A stretch of DNA of 64,000 nt from Gavia stellata (Eukaryota; Chordata; Aves; Gaviiformes; Gaviidae), in assembly GCF_030936135.1 (NCBI RefSeq), contig NC_082600.1:25737943-25801942 (forward strand). The letters are read 5' to 3'. The position numbers and the translations under genes were made by a program. The notes under the pieces are model-generated. The model saw only the letters and a program-made list of their open reading frames with translations, made no database searches and had not been told where the DNA came from. This document shows, piece by piece, positions 53,595 to 64,000 of the stretch; position 1 is the first letter of the stretch; every line of letters begins with the position of its first letter.

Positions 53595-56500
53595 TCAAGC
53601 TTGCAGCTCTGCAGGAGTATCTGGCTGCCGGGATGGGTGGCTTACTTTGAATGCCTCTAACTCTAGGAGAGCTTTGTTTATTCTGGTTATTGTGGGATAT
53701 GGACCCATGTCCACTTTGAATCTACAAAAGGAAAAGAATTTGTGAGGTACTATGAGTCAGACAGGCAGTGCAGCAGTGAGCAGAAGGGCAGAACAGTGTG
53801 CTGTACCTGCCCAGTATGAGAGAATTTCACAGGCTGTGGTACATTTGCATTAAGAGAAAAGGTTCATCCTTGTAGGTTTAAAAACAAATACTACAGGAAA
53901 GGTTAGTTAGTTCTTCCATCTTCACTGGGCTTTTGCATAGTGTGCAGCACAGGGTAAGAAGGCACTATGCTTTTCATGGGAATCATGCAGCCACTACTTG
54001 CATAGATTTAAGGCTTTCAACAAATACAGTCAAATTAATTTTTTCCCCCCTGTGTGCAGTGTAAATATAGGGCAAACAGGGAGAGAGGATGTGGAGTGCA
54101 GGCAACCTTAGCTTTTCTAAGGACGTCAATCAGGTTTCCTCCAGGGGCCTCTGAGAACAGAGCACAGCTCCTTATTTCCAAGAGCTTCCAAAAGAGACAG
54201 TATTTGTGGCATAGGAAAATTCATGCAGAGAAGAATCCATAACTGGATAGGGCAGGCAGGAGGGATGCTTCCCTAACAGGCACAAGGAGTAGCAGAAGGT
54301 AAGCTCTGACAGCCCAGCACAAGGAGTAGGTGCCCTTGAAGAGCGCCTCAAGCTTAGCCTTAATTACCTTTCAGCATTGGAAACTTGAGGCACCAAGCAC
54401 AGATCAGCCATGGAAACCTGCAAATGTAGCAGAGAAAAGGGGTCAGAGTAACTCAGAGCCTGTCCCATCATGCTTCACTGTGGTAGCAGGCTTTGAGAGC
54501 AGGATAGAAATTACTTTATTAGCCAGTACAGAGGAGTTGTCACAACAATCTCATTCTTTAATCCAGCATTAATAATACAAGAATTGTACAAGGAAAGGAA
54601 CTTCATAGCAGTCACTACTAGAAGAAGCCATCAGCCTTCAGGGAGCTTCATATTTACTGGCTGATCATGATGACCTCAAGGACACAGTGCTTCTATGGCA
54701 CTGCCTCTGAGCAAAAAAGTCTGCTGGCAAGCTGCAGAGGGAGGCGATGGAGGGAGGGGGGAGTTTGCATTGGCTGGGAAAAGGTGAGTAAATTTTGCTT
54801 GTTTGCATTGCAGGAGTATCGAGCGGCTCCTGCCAATGTCAAGACCTGATATGCGATAGGGTCTTTGCGCATAGGCTCAGGGACTCACAATCTGAAAAGA
54901 AGACTCAAGGACAATACAGCTAGCTGCCTATCTGCACAGAGACCACTGCCCCCACCCCACTCCCCAGGTCACAAAGCCCTGGGTGCCTTTTAGAGCACAC
55001 ATTATTCTCCAGCATAAGATCTCATAACTAGCCTTTTCCTACTATTGGCTCCAGTTCCATAAAGCTCCTACTAGACAATCCTCTGCATCACAGGATATTG
55101 CAGGAGCCTTCCTTTTTTCTCAGGCTTTTATAGGAAAGATCCAATTGCCTGCCAAACAGGACTACTATGTGGAAGAGGCCTGAGTGGCCTCTAGCTTGGT
55201 AAGGGTCAGAACAGCTTATATGTGAGCTATCTGGAATCTGTCCATGTTAAAGTTGAACAAACAGAGCAGAAAAATACAATCCAACTTGGTTAAAGGTCCC
55301 ACAGAGCAGAGCTAAGAACTGAACCTGTGTTTCTTGAGTCAAGCTTTGCCCCTATGACAGGACACTTTGAACTCCAAATCTCTTAAAGATGAAATATGTA
55401 TAATCTGTTTCCACATCCTCTAGGAGCAGACAGATCCTAGATAGAGCTGCAGAATCTAGCCATCATCAGGTTATAGGCAGGGACAAGTAAACAGCTCCGT
55501 AACTATTTGCAAGTCAATAATGGCCTAAAAGGATCCATAGAGCTGTTTTTCTTATGGTGAAGGCACCGCATGTAACTCCAGGCACAGGATGGGGTTGTGC
55601 TGTGTCTCCACAACTAATTTCCTTTCCTGTTTTATAGAATATACTGAGGTTTTCAGTTCTCCAATCGTACACAACACTCTAGATAGATACTTACTTCATC
55701 CCCCACACAGTAGCGCCCGGAAGTGTGCTGCAGAATCTGCTCCAGTGCTGTCAAGAGAGGTGGTACACTGGAGTGAGGCATTGGAAACTAATTCTAAAGG
55801 GACACCAAAGACCTTTTAGACTGGGAATTATGAGCAAGGGCATTTTGACCCTGAGATGAATGTGACAAAGGGGCAATTTGGGACAGAACCTAGAAGGAAC
55901 AGAAATCTTACAACAGCATAGTTATGGGAGTCTTTAGGGTCCTTCAGCTTTTTGGGACCCAGGGTGATTTCAGTTGCTTCAGGCAATGCAGCTGAAATAC
56001 TAAGAAGATGCTGTAGAGATGTGTGAGTGGGGATGGGGAAAATGCAAAGGTTCAGTCAGTTTGCATCTGTCCAGAAGTGAAGATGGGCCTGCCATTCCAG
56101 CACATCCGGGAGGGGTTTTGAGGAAACAAAAGGCACCCTGTTTCTCCCAGGGAGGTAAAGAAATACTCTGCTACTTGCTAGATTCTGTGGGAGTTTGCCA
56201 TTACATATCTTTTGTCTGATTACAAAAACATAAATATAGATTGATAGAACTTTAAAGCAAAAGGCACTAGTTTGGGAGCAGCTGGGTGGAAAGGAGAAGT
56301 GCTGTCAGCCTTCATACTTCAGGGTGAGTCAACTGTTGCAGTGTACAGGATGGCCCCAGGCTTCCCCTCTTCCATGCACAGCAGTGGAAGTGCCCTGTAG
56401 ACAGCATCTTTCCTCCAAGACCCTGGAGAGCTACCGGTCCTGGACAAGGGACTCTGGGCAGGAAGAGCACTGTCTCTGCCAGCAGGGCAGGACCCCAGCA

Positions 56501-59500
56501 CACCAGCCTAGGGAGATCTGCTGTTCTGCTTGAAGAGGAAATTAGGACCCCAGCAGTGCAGTGTTTTGAAGGATCAGTATAAGTGCTGATCATTTTGAAT
56601 GTGGGACGCACCTTGGAAGCCAGACGCAATGCAGTTCTGAGCCCATTCTGTTTTTTTCTCCCCCATTTTTTTTAGGATGCTCAGGTTCTGTGGAGGCAAG
56701 CAATCTCCAGGTTAGATTGATCGCTGCTGGCTGGATCTTGCCCACTGATTCATCCAGTGGAGGAGGGGGGAGATGAGGAGTTGCCAAGCCTGAACCCCCA
56801 GCCTGAGTTCAGCCTGCTGGGTCAGCCCTGACCTCAACCTCATTGAATCATGTACCCTGCTGTATCTCTCTCTTGGGACTGTCCTTCTGTAACAGCTGCC
56901 AGGGTATCCCTTTGCCTCTGCCCTTTGGGTTGCTCAATTGTCTTCTTCCTAAGATGTCCTAGACCCAGCAGTGAAACTATATGGATTCAGCCATTTCTGG
57001 AAAGAACCCTGGGGTGCTATAGGATTTTCTGTGTAGGAAATACTGTATTGTTGCCATTGGCAGATCAGGCAGAGGCTAAGCAGAATTTTCATCTGCTAAT
57101 ACACAGTCTTAAGGTCTGCCACTCTATTGGCTGGCAATAAAGAGACTGAGCTTTTCAGAGATACAGACTCCTGGAAACCCATCCTGGTTTTCTCATTTGC
57201 ATGAATATGACAAGGCAATACCTGGAGAGGCTGAATGCCGGAGACAATGTGATCGGCAATCATTCTGACTTTGGCTCTCTTCTTCGGATCTTGGGGCAGG
57301 AGCCTGGGGTTAGGACGGGTGTCTTCTAGGTAATGAATTATAGCTAGCTGTAATGAACAAAGAGATAAGGAGAGGTTATTGGAGACCCAAGGAAAAGTTC
57401 ACATCCTGAACACCTGGGAAAGGAGAGCTGATCCAAGAGAATACAACAGCTTTTGAATGAAGTTTGTTACCAATGCAAGCAACAGAATATCCCCTTTGAT
57501 GTCTGCTTGGGACCTTGTTGTCATTTAGCCCAGCTTTAATTTCAGGCAAACCCTGGCACGGCCATCTAAGTCAGACTACAAAGTGCTCAGTGAAAGGTGG
57601 AGTTACGAACCGAAGCTAAATTGAGCTTAAATCCTTGACAGCAGTTTCCCAGCAGAGGCTATGTGCTATTTCTACCCCCAAGTGGGATTGTTTATCACAA
57701 ATGCCATCTCTTTTCCAATGCACAGATGAGAGCTCCGGGGGAAGAGATGGGGTAAAGCCATTCCCTCCAGACTGGCAGCAGGCTGGAGTGAATGGTTAAC
57801 AGGGATGTGGCTGGTAACTCACTGACTGAGAAAGGGTGATGCCATCAATTTTCAAGACTGGGACTTGCTGCATTGGATTCACTGCCTTGAATTCAGCAGA
57901 AAACTGTGGAAACAAACTTGAGATTACTCTACGGCAACAAGAAATTCTTCTTCCTCATTTTCTTCCCCTAGAACCCAGTTACCAAATTATTTTATTTTTT
58001 TTACCTAGCTTTTCCCTCTTCCTCAGTACTAATATTTGCAGTAAGTTATGCTGTACTATTAGCCTACAGCAAGCTGTCACTGGGGCTCAGGGGTCACTGC
58101 ATCCAGGGCCAGACTGCCTTCCCTTTTGATAAACCGTCTATACAAAGCCCAGGATGGGTGGTACTGCAGCAGTGTCACTATTGCTGTTCTAGTTCTCCAA
58201 CTCCATCTTAGCCCATACTGGCACATCAAGCTGGTGGTACTAGGGTGGCACTACTAGGTGCACAACTCCACGCTATGGCCCCCCAAATAAGTTCTCAGTG
58301 AAGATCTCTTCTGGCAACCCACCCCTTCCTTTGGCAGGCCCTTTGCAGCCCCTTGCTGTATCGTTTAGCATCTTTTGGACGCATGCCCCCTGCCACACAC
58401 ACTCTTTCTGGTGCTAAGTGAATGAGGTCGAGTCTGTGTTTAAATTGCAGAGCAACTTCTCTGAAGTCTGTGCACCAAATATGTTCAGTTATGCTAAGCA
58501 GGAGCAAAAGATCTTCAGCCTCATGAAATTCAGTCACAGATGTTTAAGAGATGAAAAAACCTTTAGTCTCCTGTAGTCATCTTCTCCCTCTCTCTTGCAT
58601 GCCAGGGAATACTGGCTGAACGCAACTATTAATTACAGAGAAGCAGTGAGGTATTCAGTGACTTTGCCTTTGAACTTTCTAGTGCTAATCCCAATTCTCC
58701 TAATGATCCCCAAGTTCAGTACCCCTGGAGAGAGCAATGGTAGCTGTATCTTACCTGCTGCCCCCCATCCTTCAGGAGGTTCACTGGCACCAGGTCATAG
58801 GAAATCCCTTTCAGAGCCAGTGCTAGGGAAAGCAGAGTGTACAGCTTCAGACAGGCACACTGAGACCAGTTTAATTGGTAATGGGCTCAGGGAAGTGTTA
58901 CCATCTCCATTTGAGAGAAGAATGGCTTTAAAACCAAAAAAGACCCTATCCCTCAAGAAAGGTTGCCTGAGTCCACCAAGAAAATATAGTGCTCTGGCAA
59001 ATGAAGGACTAAAGCACTAAAGATCAGTCCTGGCAAAAACACTGCATTTTTCAAAGTAAGTTTTGCCACTCTTTGCAGCACAGCCCCTCCTGATTTGGCT
59101 TATAGAGGGCAGGAGGCCCTGTGCTTACCTGTAAAACCTTGCTTAAGACTGACTCAGTACAAGTAGGGACCATTCCCAGCCCTGCTTAGCTCTCAAGACC
59201 TGGGCAGACCAGAGTCTGAGGCAGTATCCGTGTAAAAACAGAGTGTAGGGCCTCTCTAGATAATGTGGAAGAAACAGCCATCTGTATCGTGTTAGCTTTA
59301 CAAAAGGAGTAATTCCCTCTAACTAGCTGCAGGCTGAGCAAAGCCCTCCTGTTTGTTCCTCTCCCTTCCCCCTGCCCCAGGTAAGCTGTGGTAGTCCCTT
59401 CCCTCCCACTGGGGAAACACCTCACTGTCCCAAGTTCATGTTTGCTGATCTCTCTCTTAATAAGTGACTGATTAATCAGGTTAGTGAAGGGAAGGATACT

Positions 59501-62500
59501 GCAATAACACCAAGACAATAAAAAAGAGATAATACTGGATCTTACCGATTCTCACTCTCCAAGAGCAGGAACTTCGGAAATAGCTATAAAGTATCGGCTG
59601 AGAAAAGAAAGAGAGATAAAGTGGTTATATGGTGGGAACACCAGAGTATTGTAAGGAGAACAATGCATGAAGAGAATGCATTTCAGAAACTGTAAGACAG
59701 GGAAGAGCAACATTTGAGGGCAAGAGGGCTCCTTTCTGAAAGTGACTTCCTGTTTTGGGCGTACAAGGTAGTATCACTGTCTTTCATGCTGGCCCTCTGA
59801 ATATTTAGCTGCACCTGATGTTTCCAGCAATGCAAAAGTGACCCTAAAATTATCCCCTACAAAGCTTCCGTCTTTGTCCCTATCAGATATTGCTAACTTC
59901 TATCCCATCTTAGATTTTTGAAACAAATTCCTCACTGACTGTGCCAAGCACCTGCAATGGGTATTTGCATGGCATGAAATAGCTTTTCCAGTCACACAGG
60001 GCAGGGCCAGGCCTCTTTCCAAACAAGCAGAGCTTCTGCTGTTTGAGATGAAGGCCAAGAGGTAAGACAATTCATCTCTACCCGAACTCTAGCACGGAGG
60101 CAGCTTTCCTGGATGCTTCCACCCTGTCCAAGCTCTCACCTTTTCAGATGCCATCATCAGTGTGTGCAATCTACTCCAAGAGATTAAAACAACCGCTTCG
60201 CTTTCCCTTTTGACTCAGCTGGGATGGGGGAAGGCTTCTCTCCTAAAGCCAGTGAGAAAAGGACTATGCCCCCAGGTCTGTGCCCAGGAAACAGAAAACA
60301 GCCAGTCAGATCCAATCCTGAGTGACTGCAGTCAGCTGCATCTGTATACCCGTGTGTTGCGCTGCAGCCCCAGCCCTGATATCAGAGCCATTAACCAGCT
60401 TTGAGGTTGGAAGCACGTTTAGGAACCATCCTTATTTCCCTGGCTTTTTGTCCAGAAGCAAATAAGATATCTAGAGAGCCTGTCAGGCTCTCAGCACTTG
60501 CAAATGCAGGAATATAGCCCTGGGGAACAAAACAAGGAAACCGAAGCCACATGCAGAATTTGTTTCACTAAGGAACAACTGCCAGCTCCCTGAACAGGGG
60601 CTGCCTTTGTGGGGAGGTCCCTTAGGGTCTTCCTGTAGCCCTACTCCCATCAGTACTAGCCAGTGCAGAGGGTTTTCTACATTGTAGGCCTGGGAGAGGC
60701 TGCTACTCTGCTCCTGGGCCAACTTTGTGCAAAATATGAAGCTTGCTTTTTTGTGTTAGGGTCTTTTCTTTCCACACAGGAAACTGGTACTCATGCATGT
60801 CTCTAAATAAACCCATAATCATGCCTATTCTTCCTTCCATAGATCCCATGGCACGCCAGGGATCAGTCTGTGTCTCTGCCCTCCCAAAATGCAGAGAAAT
60901 TATATCAGAGACTGACAGCAAGGCAGAAAAAGGCAGGGATTTGCTCACTGACACGCGATCTGTCAACAGAAAACCAGAGAGACACCGAGGATGTCTGTGC
61001 TCCAGTCCTCTTTGTAAGCTTGATGCTTCTCTTGCAGTTTAGATTGGTTCAAATAACTTTAAATGAGGTATGCATTTGATTAAATTACTCTAGTCAAATG
61101 TTTACTGGAAAAATAGTTTGTAAGTAAGGAGGGAAGTGATGGTAGTATTGGCAACCCTTGTGGACAAAGTATTTACTGATTTTCTTAAATTCTCTGCTTC
61201 TGGAATCAGGGCATCAGAAATCTCAGCTATGCTTTTTTTCAAATGTCTAGCCTGCTGGGTTGCAGGGAAAGAAGCAGTAACCATGACTTCAAAAGGGAAA
61301 TATACAGCATTCATGCCATACTATTTTTAGTTGTTTTTCCTGGGGACCTTGCTGATGATTTTTTGGCTCGGAAATTCATGTCCTTCACCACATCTGTTTT
61401 GGACTCTGGCTCTCAGCTGGCAGAGACATTTCTCCTGATCCTCTCTACAGTTCTTTGTTGTTTTTGCAGCCTGTGCTATGATTTGTAATAAATTGTGCTA
61501 AGCTAATTGCTTTGCTCTATAATTTCAAGGACCCAGGGGATGTCACCAAAAAGAACACGGAAAACAACCCGTCCCTCAGCTGGGAACTGTGTCTCCAGAG
61601 TCTGGGGCTTGGAGCGATCTCTTAAGTTCACGCTATTTTGCTCCCAGCGGCACAGCAGATCACAGGCAAAACAATCAGCTAAGTAAAGACTAGAGACAGC
61701 AGAAGTGGTTTGTCCTCAGTGGATGGGTCCCAGAGTGACATTACATCTAGTCTTCCTTGGAGGAAGAGCTGAGCATGGGCCAGGGAAGTAGTGGGGAAGA
61801 ACTGTCTCCATTTACAACCCTGTGGGGTACAAGCGCTACAAGCTGCAGGTTAGACCGGTTGGAGCTGGGAAGATAGCAGGAGGACAACATTTGCTTGATG
61901 TCTACTGAGATTTCTGGTTTAGTTCTGTTTTCATTTCCAGCATCAGTGGTGCAGTGAGGGAAGTTTGGGCTTAAATCCCCATCCAAAATAAAAATCTGGG
62001 AAATGCATTTCACTGTTTAGGAAGATGGAAGAGACACCCCAAACTTTGTGTGTTGAGCTCTCAGGTTTCCAAGCCTTTCCGCTTCAGTATGGTCTCCTCT
62101 GGATACCACCTCTTTCCAGGCTATATTCGGGATGCACTTGGAAAGGCAAAGTCTTTCACCCATTTCTTGAGACCCATCACTTCAAGCAGCCTGCCCACAG
62201 GGACTGACGCAGGGCAGTCACCCAAGTGGGACAGGAGAGAGAAAGCTGCTCCTTGGAGGCTTGCATAGGGGAAACCTCGGTGTCTGAAAGGCACTGCTTA
62301 TATTCTGCTGGGTTAAAACGTAAAGGTATAAGCAGAAGGAACAGGTTTGCTCCTAAACTCTCAGGATCTCTGCAGCAGGCATTGGTGTTAACAGCTCACA
62401 TGGATAAGCTATTTTAAGTAAACATCACCACTGCTTTGTAAAGCATTAGTTTTATTTGCACGGGGACAAATTGCTTGCTTGCCACTGAGACAGAGACACG

Positions 62501-62825
62501 GGTGCAGGCCGGGACAGCAGAAACCTATTTAAGAGACGCTGTGCACGGCGGTGCAGTCCTCTGGGTAACCACCGTCCCGGCCTCTGCGGGGAGCCCGGGG
62601 CACCAGAAGCTGAGTTAGGCCGAGATCCCAGGCAGCTGCCGCAGCCGGCGGCAAGGCCAAACCGAGCTCCTCCCGCGCGGGCCGAGGGCTGAGCCGCCGC
62701 CCCAAGCCCCGCTCCCTCCAGCTCCGGCGCCGCCATCGCCTCCCGTTCCGCTCCCGCCCGGCGGGGACGCTCCGCAGGGAGAGCGGGGAGCCAGCACCGC
62801 GTACCTTGGCCGCGGCAGAGCTCAT
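53595..62825 (-). CDS. GSTZ1: GSTZ1, maleylacetoacetate isomerase, nine exons, complete
   Basis: Zeta-class glutathione transferase that isomerises maleylacetoacetate to fumarylacetoacetate in tyrosine breakdown (cytosol and mitochondria). Minus-strand exons: 62805-62825, 59546-59597, 58755-58822, 57823-57903, 57222-57347, 56612-56687, 55695-55747, 54368-54417 and 53595-53721. They sum to 654 nt in consistent phase, giving 217 residues (human 216). The catalytic Ser-Ser-Cys motif of the zeta class is at residues 16-18 ([12 protein letters not shown]). NPMQQVP at 56-62 carries the cis-proline. DGITLSQS ends with the glutathione-contacting Gln-Ser pair at 73-74. The helical domain follows: [38 protein letters not shown] and [18 protein letters not shown]. 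Exon 1 encodes only MSSAAAK. The gene is intact and head-to-head with POMT2. Confidence 0.96.
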
Positions 62826-62953
62826 CCCGCGCCGTCACCCTCCGCGGGGACTGCGGTGTCAGCCCCGTCCCGGCCTCGGACCGCCGCCGGCCGCAGAGCC
62901 GTGCCCTCACCTCAGGGCTCGGCTGCAGCTGTGACAGCAGCCGCCCTGGCAGG

Positions 62954-63017
62954 ACTACATCTCCCAGCGTGCCCCGCGTCCCTCCCGCCCGTCCCGGACT
63001 CCGTCTCCCGGGATGCG
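62954..63017 (+). promoter_or_regulatory. Two ZNF143/SBS-type motifs
   Basis: ACTACATCTCCCAGCGTGCC (62954-62973) is a near-consensus SBS. ACTCCGTCTCCCGGGATGCG (62998-63017) is a second, weaker one whose ATGC overlaps the upstream POMT2-frame ATG at 63013. These are the same element class as in the AHSA1/VIPAS39 promoter. Confidence 0.65.
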
Positions 63018-63048
63018 CCGCGCCCGCCCCGGGGCTGGAGCCACGCGG

Positions 63049-64000
63049 ATGACGGCGGCGGGGGGCAGCCAGGCCGAGCCGGGCCCGCGCGGCGGCCCGC
63101 TGCGGCAGCGGGAGTCCCGCCGGTTGCCGGGGGGGTCGGCGCGCCCCGCCGCCCCTCCCGCTCCGGCTCCGGCTCGCCCGGCGGCGCTGGGCCTCGTCAC
63201 CCTCCTCAGCTTCGCCTCCCGCTTCCACCGCCTGCCGGAGCCGCCGCACGTCTGGTACGGGCCGGGGCAGGGCCCGTGCCCCTCCGGCGGGGCATTGCCC
63301 CGGGGGCGGCGGGTCTGGTCTGAGCCCCCGGTTGTGGGTGGGTGTCTGCCTCCTCCCGGGAGGCGCCCCGGAAACAGCCGGCCTTCGTCCCCGCGCCCGG
63401 CCCCTCGGCCGGGAGTGCGCCCAAGCTCCCAGCCTTCGCCCCGTTTCCCCGCCCCGTTCTCGAGCACCCGCCCACCCCTGCCTTGCCCGGCTGGGGGGAT
63501 CCCTGTCTGTTCCAGGCAGGTGGCGGGACGGGATCCTGGCAGTGAGGGCCCCAGGGAAGCGCTGCGCTCTCTGCCGGCCCCGGCCCCGGTCCCGGTCCCG
63601 GTCCCTGCCCCGGTCCCTGCCCCTCTCTCACCGCTGCTCTCGGGACATGTTGCAGAGAGGGGACCGGGTCTCGGGGAGGCGGTTTTGGGGATCTGTGGGC
63701 TGCAGGATGATTTTTTTAACATCTCTAAGATCAGCCTGGAATCAGAAGGGCACACTAGAGGTTTTGGAGTGCTAATATCAAACTCTTTAAAAAGGACCCT
63801 GCCTAGAATGGCTGAAATACTCTCCATGATTTCCCGGTGAATTTAATGCATTGTCTCATATCGAATGTATGGCAGTAACCCTCTATATGATGAAAAGCAT
63901 GAGTAAAAAGGCCTTCCTGGATTTTTTTACTGTCTTCAGCATTATAGCATGTTGTTTGGTGTTGGGTTTTTTTTCCAGTTGGGATGAAACTCATTTTGGG
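63049..64000 (+). CDS. POMT2: POMT2, protein O-mannosyltransferase 2 (5' end only)
   Basis: An ER membrane enzyme that, with POMT1, transfers mannose from dolichyl-phosphate-mannose to Ser/Thr, for example on dystroglycan. Exon 1 is 63049-63254 (phase 2). Exon 2 starts at 63979 after ttttccag and runs off the right edge. The joined product reads LVTLLSFASRFHRLPEPPHV, then C-WDETHFG. This matches the start of the first membrane span and the conserved luminal WDETHFGK of the PMT family, whose Asp-Glu is essential in catalysis. The chosen start MTAAGGSQAEPG resembles the human N-terminus. An in-frame ATG 36 bases upstream (63013) would add 12 residues and cannot be excluded. Confidence 0.93.
63574..63623. 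repeat. GC-rich hexanucleotide repeat in POMT2 intron 1
   Basis: About eight imperfect CCGGTC/CCGGCC-type hexamers lie in tandem just inside POMT2 intron 1. This simple repeat in a CpG island could be length-variable. Confidence 0.75.

Larger units (their letters stand above)
62570..63640. promoter_or_regulatory. CpG-island bidirectional promoter of GSTZ1 and POMT2
   Basis: A dense CpG block spans GSTZ1 exon 1, the 223 bp between the two start codons, POMT2 exon 1 and the start of its intron. No TATA box is seen between the start codons. A shared promoter is inferred from the close head-to-head arrangement. Confidence 0.85.

Noticed and set aside
62955-63827. 290-codon minus-strand frame opposite POMT2 exon 1
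   Set aside because: It is a shadow of the GC-rich island, rich in Gly/Arg/Pro, and lies opposite well-supported POMT2 coding sequence.

Overview
The window is nuclear DNA from a sauropsid, most likely a bird. It carries small-intron vertebrate genes, CpG-island promoters, a 5'-truncated CR1 LINE and an older CR1 remnant, and very little other repeat. I cannot name the species from the sequence. The gene order matches, as a block and in inverted orientation, the human 14q24.3 order that I recall from memory: AHSA1, VIPAS39, NOXRED1, SAMD15, TMED8, GSTZ1, POMT2.

Layout, left to right. The 5' half of AHSA1 (minus strand, running off the left edge) is divergent from VIPAS39 (plus, complete, 19 coding exons, 491 codons) across a CpG island with three ZNF143/SBS-type motifs. 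After VIPAS39 come an antisense CR1 and about 2.5 kb of unrecognised sequence. Then comes a NOXRED1 homologue (plus) that looks decayed: its cofactor-binding glycine motif is altered, one splice donor reads AT instead of GT, and its C-terminal end is out of frame. It is convergent with SAMD15 (minus, complete but short, 179 codons). The last SAMD15 exon carries a roughly 96-bp tandem repeat that contains the stop codon. SAMD15 and TMED8 (plus, six coding exons, 319 codons) share a second CpG-island bidirectional promoter with a perfect RFX X-box. TMED8 may have a 3' UTR of about 6 kb.

Between TMED8 and GSTZ1 lies a complete 13-exon gene (plus, 44206-52258) for a six-kelch-repeat protein of about 577 residues. 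I cannot name it, and I recall no gene at this place in human. It is the main candidate for something little described. GSTZ1 (minus, nine exons, 217 codons) follows. It is divergent from POMT2 (plus, exon 1 and the first bases of exon 2) across a third CpG-island promoter with two more SBS-type motifs.

The genes do not form one pathway. They cover the Hsp90 co-chaperone AHSA1, endosome/lysosome trafficking (VIPAS39), a GOLD-domain protein (TMED8), tyrosine catabolism (GSTZ1) and protein O-mannosylation (POMT2). What they share is head-to-head promoter architecture. All exon coordinates were assigned by hand from splice consensus, phase continuity and remembered human protein sequences. No database search was run.
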